The notes below the pieces were generated by a model. That model worked only from the letters and a program-made list of their open reading frames with translations. It was not told the origin of the DNA and searched no databases. Position numbers and translations under genes: made by a program. A DNA stretch of 64,000 nt. It comes from Acidimicrobiia bacterium. GTDB taxonomy: Bacteria > Actinomycetota > Acidimicrobiia > Spongiisociales > Spongiisociaceae. Shown here piece after piece: positions 1-10,049 of the stretch; the stretch's first letter is position 1; each line of letters opens with the position of its first letter. The stretch covers positions 39,213 to 103,212 of the forward strand of contig WTGI01000035.1 of assembly GCA_011523635.1 (NCBI GenBank). The letters are read 5' to 3'.

Positions 1-2294
1 CCTCCGAACTGCGGCGTGTTGCCGCCCGCCACCACGCCGTCCACGAACTTGTCCCGTTCCTGCTCCATGATGGCGGGGATCTTCTTGCCCATGGCCTTGC
101 GCAGGGCGTCGGCGTCAGCCATGGAATACCCCGCTATGTCGCGGGCGATCTGCATGACCTGTTCCTGGTAGATCATGAGGCCGTAGGTCTCGCTCAGCAC
201 GCTCTCGGTGGCCGGATGGGGGTAATCCACCCTGGCACGCCGGTTCTTGCGGTTGGCGTAGGCGTTGTGCCAATCATTCGACATCGGCCCGGGCCGGTAC
301 AGGGCCACGAGGGCGATCATGTCCTGGAAGCGGTCCGGCTGGAGGCTCCTGATCAGCGAGCGCATGGCGGTACCTTCGAGTTGGAAGACCCCGATGGTGT
401 CGCCCCTGCAGAGCATCTCGTAGGTGTCGGGATCGTCCAGGGCGACCCGGTCGATGTCGGGACGGGCGCCGGTGCTCCGTTCGATCAGGTCCAGCGTCCG
501 GTCGATGGTCGACAGGGTGCGCAGGCCGAGAATGTCCATCTTGAGCAGGCCCAGCTTCTCGATGGCATGCATCTCGTACTGGGTGACCACCTCGGCGTCC
601 TCGCCCTTGCGCTGCACGGGCACCAGATCGGTAAGCGGCCGGGGAGCGATCACCACCGCCGCGGCGTGGATCGAGTCCTGCCGGCGGAGCCCTTCCAGAC
701 CCCGCGCCGTGTCCAGAACCAGGCGGGCATCCTCCTCGCTCCGGTATTCCTCCCGCAGGCCGGCCGCGTGGGCAAACCAGTCCTTGGTGATCCCATCGGC
801 ATCGTGGGCGGGAGGGTTGAAGCAGATGTCGAGAGATGCCTCCCGTCCCAGGACCGGATCCGGCATCAGCTTGGCCAGGCGGTCCCCCGTCGCGTACGGG
901 AAACCCTGGACCCGGGCCGAGTCGCGAATCGCCTGCTTCCCCTTGATGGTGGAGAAGGTGACGATCTGCGCCACGTGGTCGGATCCGTACGTATCCGCCG
1001 CGTACCGGATGATGTCGCCCCGGAAACGCTCGTCGAAGTCCATGTCGATGTCGGGCATCTCGCGCCGCCCGGGGTTCAGGAAGCGCTCGAAGATCAGGCC
1101 GTACTCGATCGGGTCCAGATCGGTGATACCCAACGAGTACGCCACGATCGATCCGGCCGCCGAGCCGCGACCCGGGCCGACCCGGATCCGGTGCGACCTC
1201 GCGTAGCGCACCAGGTCCCACACGATCAGGAAATAGTCGGGGAAGCCCATGTCCTCGATGATCCGCATCTCGTGCTCTATGCGCTGCCCGACCTCGCCGC
1301 CGGTCCGGCCCTCGTAGCGGCGGCGAGCGCCTTCGGTGACCAGCTCCCGCAGGTAGGACATGGCCGTGTGGCCGTCCGGAACCGGGAAATGGGGCAGCAG
1401 CAACTGATCGAAGTCCAGGTCCACGTCGGCGCGCTCCGCTATCAGGAGCGTGTTGTCGCACGCACCGGGATAGGTGTCCTCAGGGAACCGGTCCCGCATC
1501 TCCCGGGGGGTCTTCAGGTAGAACTCCTCGCCCTCGAAACGAAGGCTCCGCTCCGGGTCGTCGACGGTCGATCCGGTCTGGATACAGAGCAGGACATCGT
1601 GGGCGGCCGCCTCGTCCTGGCGGGTGTAGTGGGCATCGTTGGTGGCCAGAAGTGGGGCGCCGACACGCTGCGAGATCTCCAAGAGGTCGGGAAGGATGCG
1701 CCGCTGGCTCTCCAGGCCCAAGTCGTGGAGCTCGATGAAGAACCGGTCCCGGCCGAAGATGTCCTGGTAGAGACCCGCTGCCTCCACGGCCTTCTCCAAG
1801 TCCCGCCTGCCCCCGGCGTACCCGTCCTCCCGCGGCGCGTCCGGCGCCAGCAGGCTGGGCACGTGGCCGGACAGGCAGCCGCTGGTGGCGATGATCCCCT
1901 CGGCGTACTCGGACAGCAGCTCGTGGTCCATGCGGGGCTTGTAGTAGTAGCCCTCCAGGAAGGCCCTGCTGACCAGCTTGACCAGGTTGGCGTAGCCGGT
2001 CTGGGTCTCGGCCAGAAGGGTGATGTGGTGACGGACGTTGTCCGGGCCGGTGGGCCGATCGAAGCGGGAGCCGGTGGTCAGGTAACCCTCCACGCCGATG
2101 ATCGGCTTGATGCCCGCCGCGGTGGCGGCCCGGTAGAAGTCGACCGCGCCGTAGAGCACTCCGTGGTCCGTCAGGCCCAGCCCCGGTTGGCCGTGCGAAA
2201 CGACCGCCTCCACGGCGTGGTCGATGCGCGCCGCGCCGTCCAGCATCGAGAACTCGCTGTGCACGTGGAGGTGAACGAAACCCTTACTCGCCAT
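1..2294 (-). CDS. dnaE: DNA polymerase III subunit alpha (partial, C-terminal end off the left edge)
   Basis: Reverse strand reads MASKGFVHLHVHSEFSMLDGAARIDHAVEAV...GLTDHGVLYGAVDFYRAA...; PHP-domain HVHSEFS motif; left edge reads ADALRKAMGKKIPAIMEQERDKFVDG. Absent from the ORF track because it is open at the edge. Confidence 0.95.
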   Translation of the reverse strand, partial: MASKGFVHLHVHSEFSMLDGAARIDHAVEAVVSHGQPGLGLTDHGVLYGAVDFYRAATAAGIKPIIGVEGYLTTGSRFDRPTGPDNVRHHITLLAETQTGYANLVKLVSRAFLEGYYYKPRMDHELLSEYAEGIIATSGCLSGHVPSLLAPDAPREDGYAGGRRDLEKAVEAAGLYQDIFGRDRFFIELHDLGLESQRRILPDLLEISQRVGAPLLATNDAHYTRQDEAAAHDVLLCIQTGSTVDDPERSLRFEGEEFYLKTPREMRDRFPEDTYPGACDNTLLIAERADVDLDFDQLLLPHFPVPDGHTAMSYLRELVTEGARRRYEGRTGGEVGQRIEHEMRIIEDMGFPDYFLIVWDLVRYARSHRIRVGPGRGSAAGSIVAYSLGITDLDPIEYGLIFERFLNPGRREMPDIDMDFDERFRGDIIRYAADTYGSDHVAQIVTFSTIKGKQAIRDSARVQGFPYATGDRLAKLMPDPVLGREASLDICFNPPAHDADGITKDWFAHAAGLREEYRSEEDARLVLDTARGLEGLRRQDSIHAAAVVIAPRPLTDLVPVQRKGEDAEVVTQYEMHAIEKLGLLKMDILGLRTLSTIDRTLDLIERSTGARPDIDRVALDDPDTYEMLCRGDTIGVFQLEGTAMRSLIRSLQPDRFQDMIALVALYRPGPMSNDWHNAYANRKNRRARVDYPHPATESVLSETYGLMIYQEQVMQIARDIAGYSMADADALRKAMGKKIPAIMEQERDKFVDGVVAGGNTPQFG

Positions 2295-2389
2295 GGCTAT
2301 TCCTTGACCGCTACCCGTCGACCGGTCAGGGGTACCCAGCGATCCGCAAGACTAGCGAGTTCCGGTGGGTCGACCGGGCATGTTCGGGG

Positions 2390-3331
2390 TTATTCCCGCG
2401 GCGCATCCCCGCTGGCCGGCCTTCCGAGGGCTTGGAGACTCGAGCGGAGGTCGGCCGGAAGCGGCGCCTCCACGTCGAGTTCCTGGCCGGTGACCGGATG
2501 TACCAGACCGAGACGGTGGGCATGGAGCCAGACCCGGCCCGGATCCACTCCGGCCCGGGCGGGACGGCCGTAGACCCTATCCCCCACCACCGGCCGGTCG
2601 ATCGAGCCCAGATGCACCCGGATCTGGTGGGTACGCCCGGTCTCGAGAGTCACCTCCAGCAGGCTCAGCACGGGACGATCCCATGTGGCCAGCCACCGGT
2701 AGTGCGTGACGGAGGGCTTTCCGCCGGGTCCCACGAACCTTCTCGCCCGCCGCCGGTCGATCGGCGCGTCGACCGTCCCGGAAGCGACCGCGAAGCCGCC
2801 GTGGGTGAGGGTGAGGTAGCGGCGGCGCACCTCCCTGGCGGCGATCGCCTCGGTAAGGCGACGATGAGCAAGCGGATGCCGGGCGATGAGGATTGCCCCC
2901 GAGGTGTCCATGTCGAGGCGGTGGACGATCCCCCACCGCGGGTACTCGCCCACCCCCTCGACCTCCGGCCACCGATGGAGCAGCGCCGAGACCAGCGTTG
3001 CATCGGTGTGACCGGGCCCCGGATGGGTGACCATCCCCGAGGGCTTGCTGATCACGGCCAGGTAGCGGTCCTCGTAGCGGACGTCGAGCTCGACCGGATG
3101 CGGCTGTAGTGCGGCGGTCTCGGGAGGCAGGAACCAGAGGCCGTCACCGGCTTTGAGCCGGGCCGGGGGCCGGCTTCCGCTATCGGGCCCGGTTGTGGTC
3201 AGCCCGGCCCGGCCGGACTCGATCATCCGCCTGGCCCTCGCCCTGCTCACCCCGGCCAGGCGGGCCAGGATCAGGTCGAAACGGGCGCCGTCCAGCGATT
3301 CCGGGACGGTCAGATGCGTCTGGCCGCCCAT
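2390..3331 (-). CDS. rluD: RluA/RluD family 23S rRNA pseudouridine synthase
   Basis: S4-like N-terminus (GARFDLILARLAGVSRARARRMIESG) and HRLDMDTSGAILIA motif; start reassigned to MGGQTHL. Confidence 0.9.
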   Translation of the reverse strand: MGGQTHLTVPESLDGARFDLILARLAGVSRARARRMIESGRAGLTTTGPDSGSRPPARLKAGDGLWFLPPETAALQPHPVELDVRYEDRYLAVISKPSGMVTHPGPGHTDATLVSALLHRWPEVEGVGEYPRWGIVHRLDMDTSGAILIARHPLAHRRLTEAIAAREVRRRYLTLTHGGFAVASGTVDAPIDRRRARRFVGPGGKPSVTHYRWLATWDRPVLSLLEVTLETGRTHQIRVHLGSIDRPVVGDRVYGRPARAGVDPGRVWLHAHRLGLVHPVTGQELDVEAPLPADLRSSLQALGRPASGDAPRE

Positions 3332-3786
3332 ACGAGGATCACCACGCCCACCGTGATGGCGGAGTCGGCCACGTTGAAGGTGGGCCAGAAGCTGAAGTCG
3401 ATGAAGTCCGTAACAGATCCGGACATCCATGGCCCGCGCAGGAGCCGATCAACGAGGTTTCCGATGGCCCCGCCGAGCACCAGACCCAGCCCCACCAGCT
3501 CGGTGGCGCTCCTACTGCGCTCCACCACCACCAGGATCAGGAAAGCGACCACTACGGCTGCCAATCCCAACCACGAGCCGTAACCCTGGAACAGCGAGAA
3601 AGCCGCCCCCGAGTTCTCGGTGACCGCGAGCCGGAACCAGCCGGGAATGATCACGAGGTCGTGGTCGGCCAGCGCCGTTCGCGCCCACAGCTTGCTGACC
3701 TGATCGGCTACCAGAACGGCCCCGCCCAGGAGGCCGGCGTTGATGCGTCGGCTGGTCAGCGCCGCCGCGACGCGCACTTCACGCAC
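3310..3786 (-). CDS. lspA: lipoprotein signal peptidase II
   Basis: Conserved VTENSGAAFSLF, GGAIGNLVDRLLRG and VTDFIDF...FNVADSAI motifs. Confidence 0.95.
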   Translation of the reverse strand: MREVRVAAALTSRRINAGLLGGAVLVADQVSKLWARTALADHDLVIIPGWFRLAVTENSGAAFSLFQGYGSWLGLAAVVVAFLILVVVERSRSATELVGLGLVLGGAIGNLVDRLLRGPWMSGSVTDFIDFSFWPTFNVADSAITVGVVILVWAARRI

Positions 3787-4136
3787 AGGCTGGTCTGCGG
3801 AAGGGCCCGCAGGCGCGCCACCGGTATGGGGCCTCTACACACCCGGCAATCGCCGTAGGTGCCGTCCTCCATCGACTGCAGGGCGTTACGGACCTGGCCG
3901 AGCAGGTCACGGCTGTTGCGGTCCACCGACAGCTCCTTCTCGAACTCGAAGGCCATCGAGCCGCCATCGGCCGAGTCCGGATCGGGTCGGCGCTCGGCGG
4001 CGGTCTCGGCCATCCTGACCTCGCTCCGCTCGGCTTCGTGGTCGGCGATGACCGACACGAGGCTCCGCTCCTTCTCCTCGAGGAGCCGCTTGAAACGTGC
4101 GAGTGTGGACTCGGCCAGCTTGCGGCGAGAAGCCAT
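3756..4136 (-). CDS. TraR/DksA family C4 zinc-finger protein
   Basis: C-terminal GTYGDCRVCRGPIPVARLRALPQTSLCVKCASRRR, DksA-type zinc finger. Confidence 0.85.
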   Translation of the reverse strand: MASRRKLAESTLARFKRLLEEKERSLVSVIADHEAERSEVRMAETAAERRPDPDSADGGSMAFEFEKELSVDRNSRDLLGQVRNALQSMEDGTYGDCRVCRGPIPVARLRALPQTSLCVKCASRRR

Positions 4137-4283
4137 ACTGCTCTTCCTCCGGCGCGACTGTGGGGCCGACCGAAGCTAGCAGGTCCGGAACCCGGCCGCA
4201 GGCATCGCTCCGCTCCGGCCGGCCGGTTCCGGCACCGCCCACCGCTACGGGTACGATGGCGCCCGCCAGCTACTCACAGGATC

Positions 4284-7200
4284 ATGCCAGGTAGCAAACC
4301 CGACTCCGCGCCGGTCTCCGACTTCACCCGAGAGCCTCCGGGGCTCGACCTCCCTGCCCTCGACGCGCGCATCCTGGAGCGTTGGGACGAGACCGGGGCC
4401 TTCCAGGCCTCCGTCGAGATGCGACCCCGCGAGCACGAGTACACGTTTTACGACGGCCCCCCGTTCGCCTCCGGGAGCCCCCACTACGGCCACATCCTCG
4501 CCGGGATCATCAAGGACATCGTTCCCCGCTACTGGACCATGCGAGGGCACCGGGTGGAGCGCCGCTTCGGCTGGGACACCCACGGCTTGCCGGTCGAGAT
4601 GGAGGTGGAGCAGCAGCTCGGCATCTCCGGCCCCCGCCAGATCGAGGAGCTGGGCGTGACCGCCTTCAACGACGCCTGCCGCCGGATGGTCGAGGTCACC
4701 ACCGCCGATTGGGAGGGCATAACCCGTCGCATCGGCCGCTGGGTCGACTTCAGGAACGACTACAAGACCATGGACCCCGAGTTCATGGAGAGCGTCTGGT
4801 GGGTGTTCCGAGCGCTGTGGGACAAGGGCCTCGTCTACCGGGCCTTCAAGGTGCTTCCCTACTCGTGGGCCGCCGGCACCACCCTGTCCAACTTCGAGGT
4901 GAGCCTGGGCGGCTATCGCGACCACCCCGACCCCGCCGTCACGGTCCGTCTGGAGATCCTCGACACCCCCGACCCGAGCGGGCCGGCCCGCCCCGGCGAC
5001 TACCTGACCATCTGGACCACCACTCCCTGGACGCTTCCGGGCAACCTGGCGGTGGCGGTCGGCCCCGACATCGACTACGTGGCCATCGAGGACCGCGGCG
5101 GCCGCTACTGGGTGGCTGCCGGTCGGGTGGAGGAGGTTTTCGGCGAGGCCCGGCGGCCGGCTACGGTCGCCTCCGGCAGCGAGCTCCTGGGGGTGCGGTA
5201 CCGGCCGCCCCTCCCCTACTTCGAGGATCGCGCCGCCCGGGGGGCCTTCCGGGTGATTCCCAGCCCGTCGGTGACCACCGATGAGGGCACCGGCCTGGTC
5301 CACATGGCGCCCGCCTACGGCGAGGAGGATCTCTACGCCCTGGCGGACGCGGACCTGGACGTGATCGTCGATCCGGTCGACCTCGAGGCGAGGTTCACCG
5401 CCGCCACCCCCGACCTGGCCGGGCTCCACGTGTTCGAAGCGGCCGACACCATCATCGGCCTCCTCCGGGAGTCGGGAGCGCTGCTGAGGAACGAGCAGAT
5501 CGTCCACTCCTACCCGTTCTGCTACCGCACCGATCAGCCGCTCATCTACAAGGCCATCCCGACCTGGTTCGTGCGGGTCGAGGCGGTCCGCGACCGGATG
5601 GTGGAGCTGAACGGATCCATCCACTGGGTTCCGGGTCCGGTAGGGGCCAACCGGTTCGGGAACTGGCTGGAGGACGCCCGGGACTGGGCGGTCTCGCGCA
5701 ACCGGTTCTGGGGGAGCTGCATCCCGGTCTGGGAGTGCGACTCCTGTGGCTACCAGGAGTGCATGGGTAGCAGGGAAGATCTGGCCGAACGGTCCGGCGT
5801 GTGGCTGGAGGACCTCCACAAGCACGTGGTCGACGAGGTGACCTATCCGTGCCCGTCATGCACGGACCGGCCGGGCGTCATGGCCCGCGTGCCCGAAGTG
5901 CTGGACTGCTGGTTCGAGTCCGGGTCGATGCCATACGCCCAGTATCACTACCCGTTCGAGAACGAGGAACGCTTCCCGCGGACGTTCCCCGCCGACTTCA
6001 TCGCCGAGGGTCTCGACCAGACGCGGGGATGGTTCTACACCCTCCACGTGCTGGCCGCCGCCCTGTTCGACGAGGTCGCGTTCCGCAACTGCGTCGTCAA
6101 CGGCATGATCCTGGCGGAGGACGGGCGCAAGATGTCCAAGCGTCTCAAGAACTACCCGGAGCCGTCCGCCGTTCTGGACCGGTACGGGGGAGACGCGGTC
6201 CGGGCCTACCTGATCGACTCGCCGGTGCTCCGGGCCGAGCCGCTCCGCTTCTCCGAGGCGGGGGTGCGGGAGGTGGTGCGGACGGTGATCCTGCCGTTCT
6301 GGAACGCCTACTCCTTCTTCACCACCTACGCCGAGGCGGACGGTATCCGGTTCGACGACCTCAGATCGGCGCCCGCCCCCGCCGACCGGCCCGAGGTCGA
6401 CCGCTGGATACTGAGCGTCCTGCAGTCGCTGATCCGCCGGACCAACGAGTTGATGGAGGGCTACTACCTGTATGCCGTGGTGGGCCCGGCACTCGGCTTC
6501 GTCAACGACCTGACCAACTGGTACGTGAGAAGGTCGAGGCGCCGGTTCTGGCGGGCTCGGGAGGGCAACGAGGCCGACAAGCAGGCTGCCTTCGCCACCC
6601 TCTACGAGGTGCTGGTGACCTTCAGCCGCCTGCTGGCGCCGGTCCTTCCCTTCATCACCGAGGAGATCCACGCCGGCCTGGTCCCGGAAGCCTCCAGCGT
6701 CCATCACACCGACTACCCGGTGGTGGACGAGGACACGATCGACGAGGACCTCGAGCGGTCGATGGCTGTCGCCCGCACGGTGGTCACGCTCGGCCGGTCG
6801 CTCCGGTCGGACCACTCGATCGGTGTTCGCCAGCCCCTGGCGCGGCTGGCGGTGATAACCCGCGATCCCGAGGTGACGGCCGCGGTCCATCGCCACGGCG
6901 CGGTGATCGCCGAGGAGTTGAACGTCAAGGAGATCGGCACGCGCGATGACGAGCTGTCTGTGGTCGAACTGGCGGCCAAGGCCAACTACAAGCGGCTCGG
7001 TCCCCGCCTCGGCGCCGCGGTCCGGGAAGTCGCGGCCGCGCTGGAGATCCTGCCGTCGGACCAGGTGGCGTCCCTGCTCGAAGCGGGCGGGATGACCATC
7101 GCCGGCCACGAGTTGAGCGCCGACGACGTGGTCGTCACCAGGAACCCCCGTCCGGGATTGGCTGTGGCGTCGGATGGTTCGCTGTCGGTGGCGCTCGACA

Positions 7201-7481
7201 CGGTGCTCACCGGCGAGCTACGGAGCGAGGGCCTGGCCCGCGAGGTGGTATCGCGGATCCAGCGCGCCCGGCGCGACCTCGGCCTCGAGGTCACCGACCG
7301 GATCCGGCTCCGGTATCAGGCCGGCGACGATCTGCTCGGCGAGGCCATCCGGACGCACGCCGGATTCATATCCGGCGAGGTGCTGGCGGTGGAGATCCTC
7401 TCCGGGCATGTGCAAGGCGGGATGCGATTCGAGATCGGTGATAGCACCCTGTCGGTACGCCTCGAGAAGGCGGCCGCCTGA
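4284..7481 (+). CDS. ileS: isoleucyl-tRNA synthetase
   Basis: YDGPPFASGSPHYGHILAG (HIGH-like) and GRKMSKRLKNYPEP (KMSKS); start at MPGSKPDS downstream of the listed ORF start. Confidence 0.96.
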   Translation: MPGSKPDSAPVSDFTREPPGLDLPALDARILERWDETGAFQASVEMRPREHEYTFYDGPPFASGSPHYGHILAGIIKDIVPRYWTMRGHRVERRFGWDTHGLPVEMEVEQQLGISGPRQIEELGVTAFNDACRRMVEVTTADWEGITRRIGRWVDFRNDYKTMDPEFMESVWWVFRALWDKGLVYRAFKVLPYSWAAGTTLSNFEVSLGGYRDHPDPAVTVRLEILDTPDPSGPARPGDYLTIWTTTPWTLPGNLAVAVGPDIDYVAIEDRGGRYWVAAGRVEEVFGEARRPATVASGSELLGVRYRPPLPYFEDRAARGAFRVIPSPSVTTDEGTGLVHMAPAYGEEDLYALADADLDVIVDPVDLEARFTAATPDLAGLHVFEAADTIIGLLRESGALLRNEQIVHSYPFCYRTDQPLIYKAIPTWFVRVEAVRDRMVELNGSIHWVPGPVGANRFGNWLEDARDWAVSRNRFWGSCIPVWECDSCGYQECMGSREDLAERSGVWLEDLHKHVVDEVTYPCPSCTDRPGVMARVPEVLDCWFESGSMPYAQYHYPFENEERFPRTFPADFIAEGLDQTRGWFYTLHVLAAALFDEVAFRNCVVNGMILAEDGRKMSKRLKNYPEPSAVLDRYGGDAVRAYLIDSPVLRAEPLRFSEAGVREVVRTVILPFWNAYSFFTTYAEADGIRFDDLRSAPAPADRPEVDRWILSVLQSLIRRTNELMEGYYLYAVVGPALGFVNDLTNWYVRRSRRRFWRAREGNEADKQAAFATLYEVLVTFSRLLAPVLPFITEEIHAGLVPEASSVHHTDYPVVDEDTIDEDLERSMAVARTVVTLGRSLRSDHSIGVRQPLARLAVITRDPEVTAAVHRHGAVIAEELNVKEIGTRDDELSVVELAAKANYKRLGPRLGAAVREVAAALEILPSDQVASLLEAGGMTIAGHELSADDVVVTRNPRPGLAVASDGSLSVALDTVLTGELRSEGLAREVVSRIQRARRDLGLEVTDRIRLRYQAGDDLLGEAIRTHAGFISGEVLAVEILSGHVQGGMRFEIGDSTLSVRLEKAAA

Positions 7482-7485
7482 CCGT

Positions 7486-8778
7486 CTAGCGGAACCGGCG
7501 GGGCGAGAAGGGATCCAGCTCGAGGTCGGTGGGCCGGTCGCAGACGATCTGGGCCACCAGCCGCCCGGTCACCGGCCCGTGCGACAGACCGAGCTTGCCG
7601 TGCCCGACCGCATAGGTCACGTTGCGCCAGCCGGGTGACCGACCGATGACGGGAAGCCCGTCGGGTGTCACCGGTCGCAGACCCGCCCATCTCTCGAGCA
7701 CGGTGAGCTCGGGATCGAGCCGCACGCGGGATCGAACGTTGGCCTCCACCGTGGCCAGCCGGCGTAACGACGGCCGGGTGTCGAGGCGGCCCAGCTCGAG
7801 CCAGCCGCTCATCCGCAGCAGGTCTCCGATCGGGTTCACCGCCACCCATCGGTCTCCCAACAGGATGTTGTTGCGAGGACCCTGGCGGGGCGCCGCCACC
7901 GTCATGCTGTAACCCTTACCGGCCTGGATGGGGATCGACTCGCCGAGCAGGGCGGCCACCCCAGGGGTCCACGCGCCGGTGGCGATCACAACCTCGTCAG
8001 CCGCCAGATCGCCCCGCGCGGTCACCAGGCGGTCCACCCCGCCGTCCGAGGTCCGGAAGTCCAGCAGCCGCGTCTGAGGAACGAACACCACCCCGCGTTC
8101 GGCGAGCACCGACACGATTCCCGACATGAAGCGGGCGGGATCGAGACCGGCGTCATCCAGGCACCGGAATCCCCCGACGACTCCCTCGTCGAGTGCAGGC
8201 TCCTGCTCGCGGATCTCGGCGGCGTCGTATCTCTCGATGGTGACGCCGTACCGCTCCATCGTGTCGGCCTCGTGCCGAGCGGCTTCGAAGGCCGCCGGAT
8301 CTCCGTAGGCGTACAGGAGTCCCGACTTCTGGTAGGAACATTCTATGCCTTCACGCCTGATCCACTGCACCGCCAGATCGGCGCTGAGGAACCCGAGTGT
8401 GGACAGGGCGATCGCCCCCGCATGGGCGGCCCGGGAGGTGCAATTGAGGGCGAACCGGACCATCCAGCGCAGGTACGAGGGGTCGATCGACGGCCGCACC
8501 GTCACCGGCCCGGTGCGCCGGATCATCCCGCGCACCACTCCGGACATCACGCCCGGGGCGGCCATGGGGATCAGATGGCTCGGGGTGATCAACCCGGCGT
8601 TGCCCGCGGCGCTACCGCGTCCGATCCGTCCCCCGTCGATGACGACCACCTGGCGACCGTGCGCCGCCATCTCGTAGGCGACGCACAACCCGACCACGCC
8701 GCCTCCGACCACCGCCACGTCGGCGCGGCGCGGCAGGGATATCACGGGCGGCGACCCTTCGGACGATGGATGCGACAT
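7486..8778 (-). CDS. FAD-dependent D-amino acid dehydrogenase-like oxidoreductase
   Basis: N-terminal VAVVGGGVVGLCVAYEMAAHGRQVVVID Rossmann motif; DadA-like architecture with C-terminal GLRPVTPDGLPVIGRSP and GHGKLGLSHGPVTGRLVA. Confidence 0.8.
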   Translation of the reverse strand: MSHPSSEGSPPVISLPRRADVAVVGGGVVGLCVAYEMAAHGRQVVVIDGGRIGRGSAAGNAGLITPSHLIPMAAPGVMSGVVRGMIRRTGPVTVRPSIDPSYLRWMVRFALNCTSRAAHAGAIALSTLGFLSADLAVQWIRREGIECSYQKSGLLYAYGDPAAFEAARHEADTMERYGVTIERYDAAEIREQEPALDEGVVGGFRCLDDAGLDPARFMSGIVSVLAERGVVFVPQTRLLDFRTSDGGVDRLVTARGDLAADEVVIATGAWTPGVAALLGESIPIQAGKGYSMTVAAPRQGPRNNILLGDRWVAVNPIGDLLRMSGWLELGRLDTRPSLRRLATVEANVRSRVRLDPELTVLERWAGLRPVTPDGLPVIGRSPGWRNVTYAVGHGKLGLSHGPVTGRLVAQIVCDRPTDLELDPFSPRRFR

Positions 8779-8803
8779 CTGGAACCCCTCGGCGGACCGC
8801 TTC

Positions 8804-9202
8804 TCAACGCGGGACGGGACCGTCCTGCTGCTCTCCAGGTGTCATCGCGGCGCGGAATTGGTCCAGAAGGTGTTCGCCGGCCTCCAGCACGTTCTCGACC
8901 ATCTGTTCCGATGTCCGGGCGGCCTCGTCGATCATGTCCCGGACCCGGGCCACCGCCTCATCGGCCTGGACGGTCACCACGGTCCGGGCCTTGCCGGAAC
9001 CCTCCGCGATCCGGCTCTCCCGGCATTCGTCGAGCGCCGCACGCAACCGCCCGACCTCACGCTGCAGCCGGTCGTGGAGTCCCTCGTACTCGGAGACCGT
9101 CTTGACCACGATATCGAGAAAGGCGTCCACCTCGTTCTCGGCGTACCCGCGCAGGGCAACCGAGAACTTGACCGCCTGGACCTCGTTCGAAGTTATCCGC
9201 AT
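8804..9202 (-). CDS. DivIVA domain-containing protein
   Basis: ITSNEVQAVKFSVALRGYAENEVDAFLDIVVKTV, DivIVA N-terminal motif; sits beside yggT/sepF. Confidence 0.85.
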   Translation of the reverse strand: MRITSNEVQAVKFSVALRGYAENEVDAFLDIVVKTVSEYEGLHDRLQREVGRLRAALDECRESRIAEGSGKARTVVTVQADEAVARVRDMIDEAARTSEQMVENVLEAGEHLLDQFRAAMTPGEQQDGPVPR

Positions 9203-9212
9203 ACCATCCTCG

Positions 9213-9470
9213 TCATCTGCATATGATCCTCGCCACGATCATTATCGCCACGATCAGGATGATCGGCGACAGATCCAACCTGACACCCCCCACTGGGATG
9301 GCGGGTAGGGAGCGCCGGAGCGGCCGGAGCGGCGGATCCACGATCCGCGAGAGCACCGCCACCGCCCGGCCGACAGGGTGATCGCCGGGAACCTCGATCC
9401 AGCTCAGGACGGCCCGGGCGACGATCGCAACTACATAGAGCTGCAGCAGATTGCAGATCAGCCGGATCAA
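9213..9470 (-). CDS. YggT family membrane protein
   Basis: LLQLYVVAIVARAVLSWIEVP...LSRIVDPPLRPLRRSLP...VRLDLSPIILIVAI; TTG start at 9470 just after the sepF stop. Confidence 0.8.
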   Translation of the reverse strand: MIRLICNLLQLYVVAIVARAVLSWIEVPGDHPVGRAVAVLSRIVDPPLRPLRRSLPAIPVGGVRLDLSPIILIVAIMIVARIICR

Positions 9471-9477
9471 GCCCGCC

Positions 9478-10032
9478 TCAGACGTCGATGTCGTACAGGC
9501 CCAGGGAGGCCAGGCGCTGTAGCTCCTGCCGGGTGATCGTGACCCTCGGGGGGCGCACCAGCAGGACTCCCGCGGCCGGTTTCTGGATGGTCCCCTCCAA
9601 CGCATACACGAGGCCGCACAGGAAGTCGACCAGCCTCCGTACGGTCGGGGGATCGAGACTCTTCAGGTTCACCACCACCGGGACCTGCTCGCGGAGCACG
9701 TCGGCGACCTTCCTCACGTCGTCGAATCCGCGGGCCTCGAGTATCTCGGTGTAGCTGGCCGAGATGACCGCCGACTCCGGACCTCGCACGATGACATCCG
9801 AGTCACCGCGAGCGGAAACCACCGCAGGCCGCTGGTATGGGGGGACCGGCTCGGCGATCCGAGAGCTCCGGTCAGCCGGTGGCGGCGGCTGATCGTCCAC
9901 TATGCGGAACTGGCTCCGCGGCGGAGGCCGGCGGCTGGGCATATCGGTACGGGTTCCGTAACCGGGGTTCAGGGCGGGCTCTCCTTCGTCCACGAGACCC
10001 ATCCATGTCAGCAGTTTGTTCATGGCGCTCAT
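9478..10032 (-). CDS. sepF: cell division protein SepF
   Basis: C-terminal SepF domain (VADVLREQVPVVVNLKSLDPPTVRRLVDFLCGLVYALEGTIQK); dcw location. Confidence 0.9.
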   Translation of the reverse strand: MSAMNKLLTWMGLVDEGEPALNPGYGTRTDMPSRRPPPRSQFRIVDDQPPPPADRSSRIAEPVPPYQRPAVVSARGDSDVIVRGPESAVISASYTEILEARGFDDVRKVADVLREQVPVVVNLKSLDPPTVRRLVDFLCGLVYALEGTIQKPAAGVLLVRPPRVTITRQELQRLASLGLYDIDV

Positions 10033-10049
10033 TTCTGTACCGCGACGGC

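Noticed and set aside
216-2573. 785-aa + strand ORF
   Set aside because: Antisense to dnaE; low-complexity GC-frame translation with no recognisable domain, while the minus strand is clearly DnaE.
4245-5825. 526-aa minus ORF over ileS (and 5856..7109 minus)
   Set aside because: Shadow ORFs of the high-GC ileS; His/Gly/Arg-rich non-protein-like composition.
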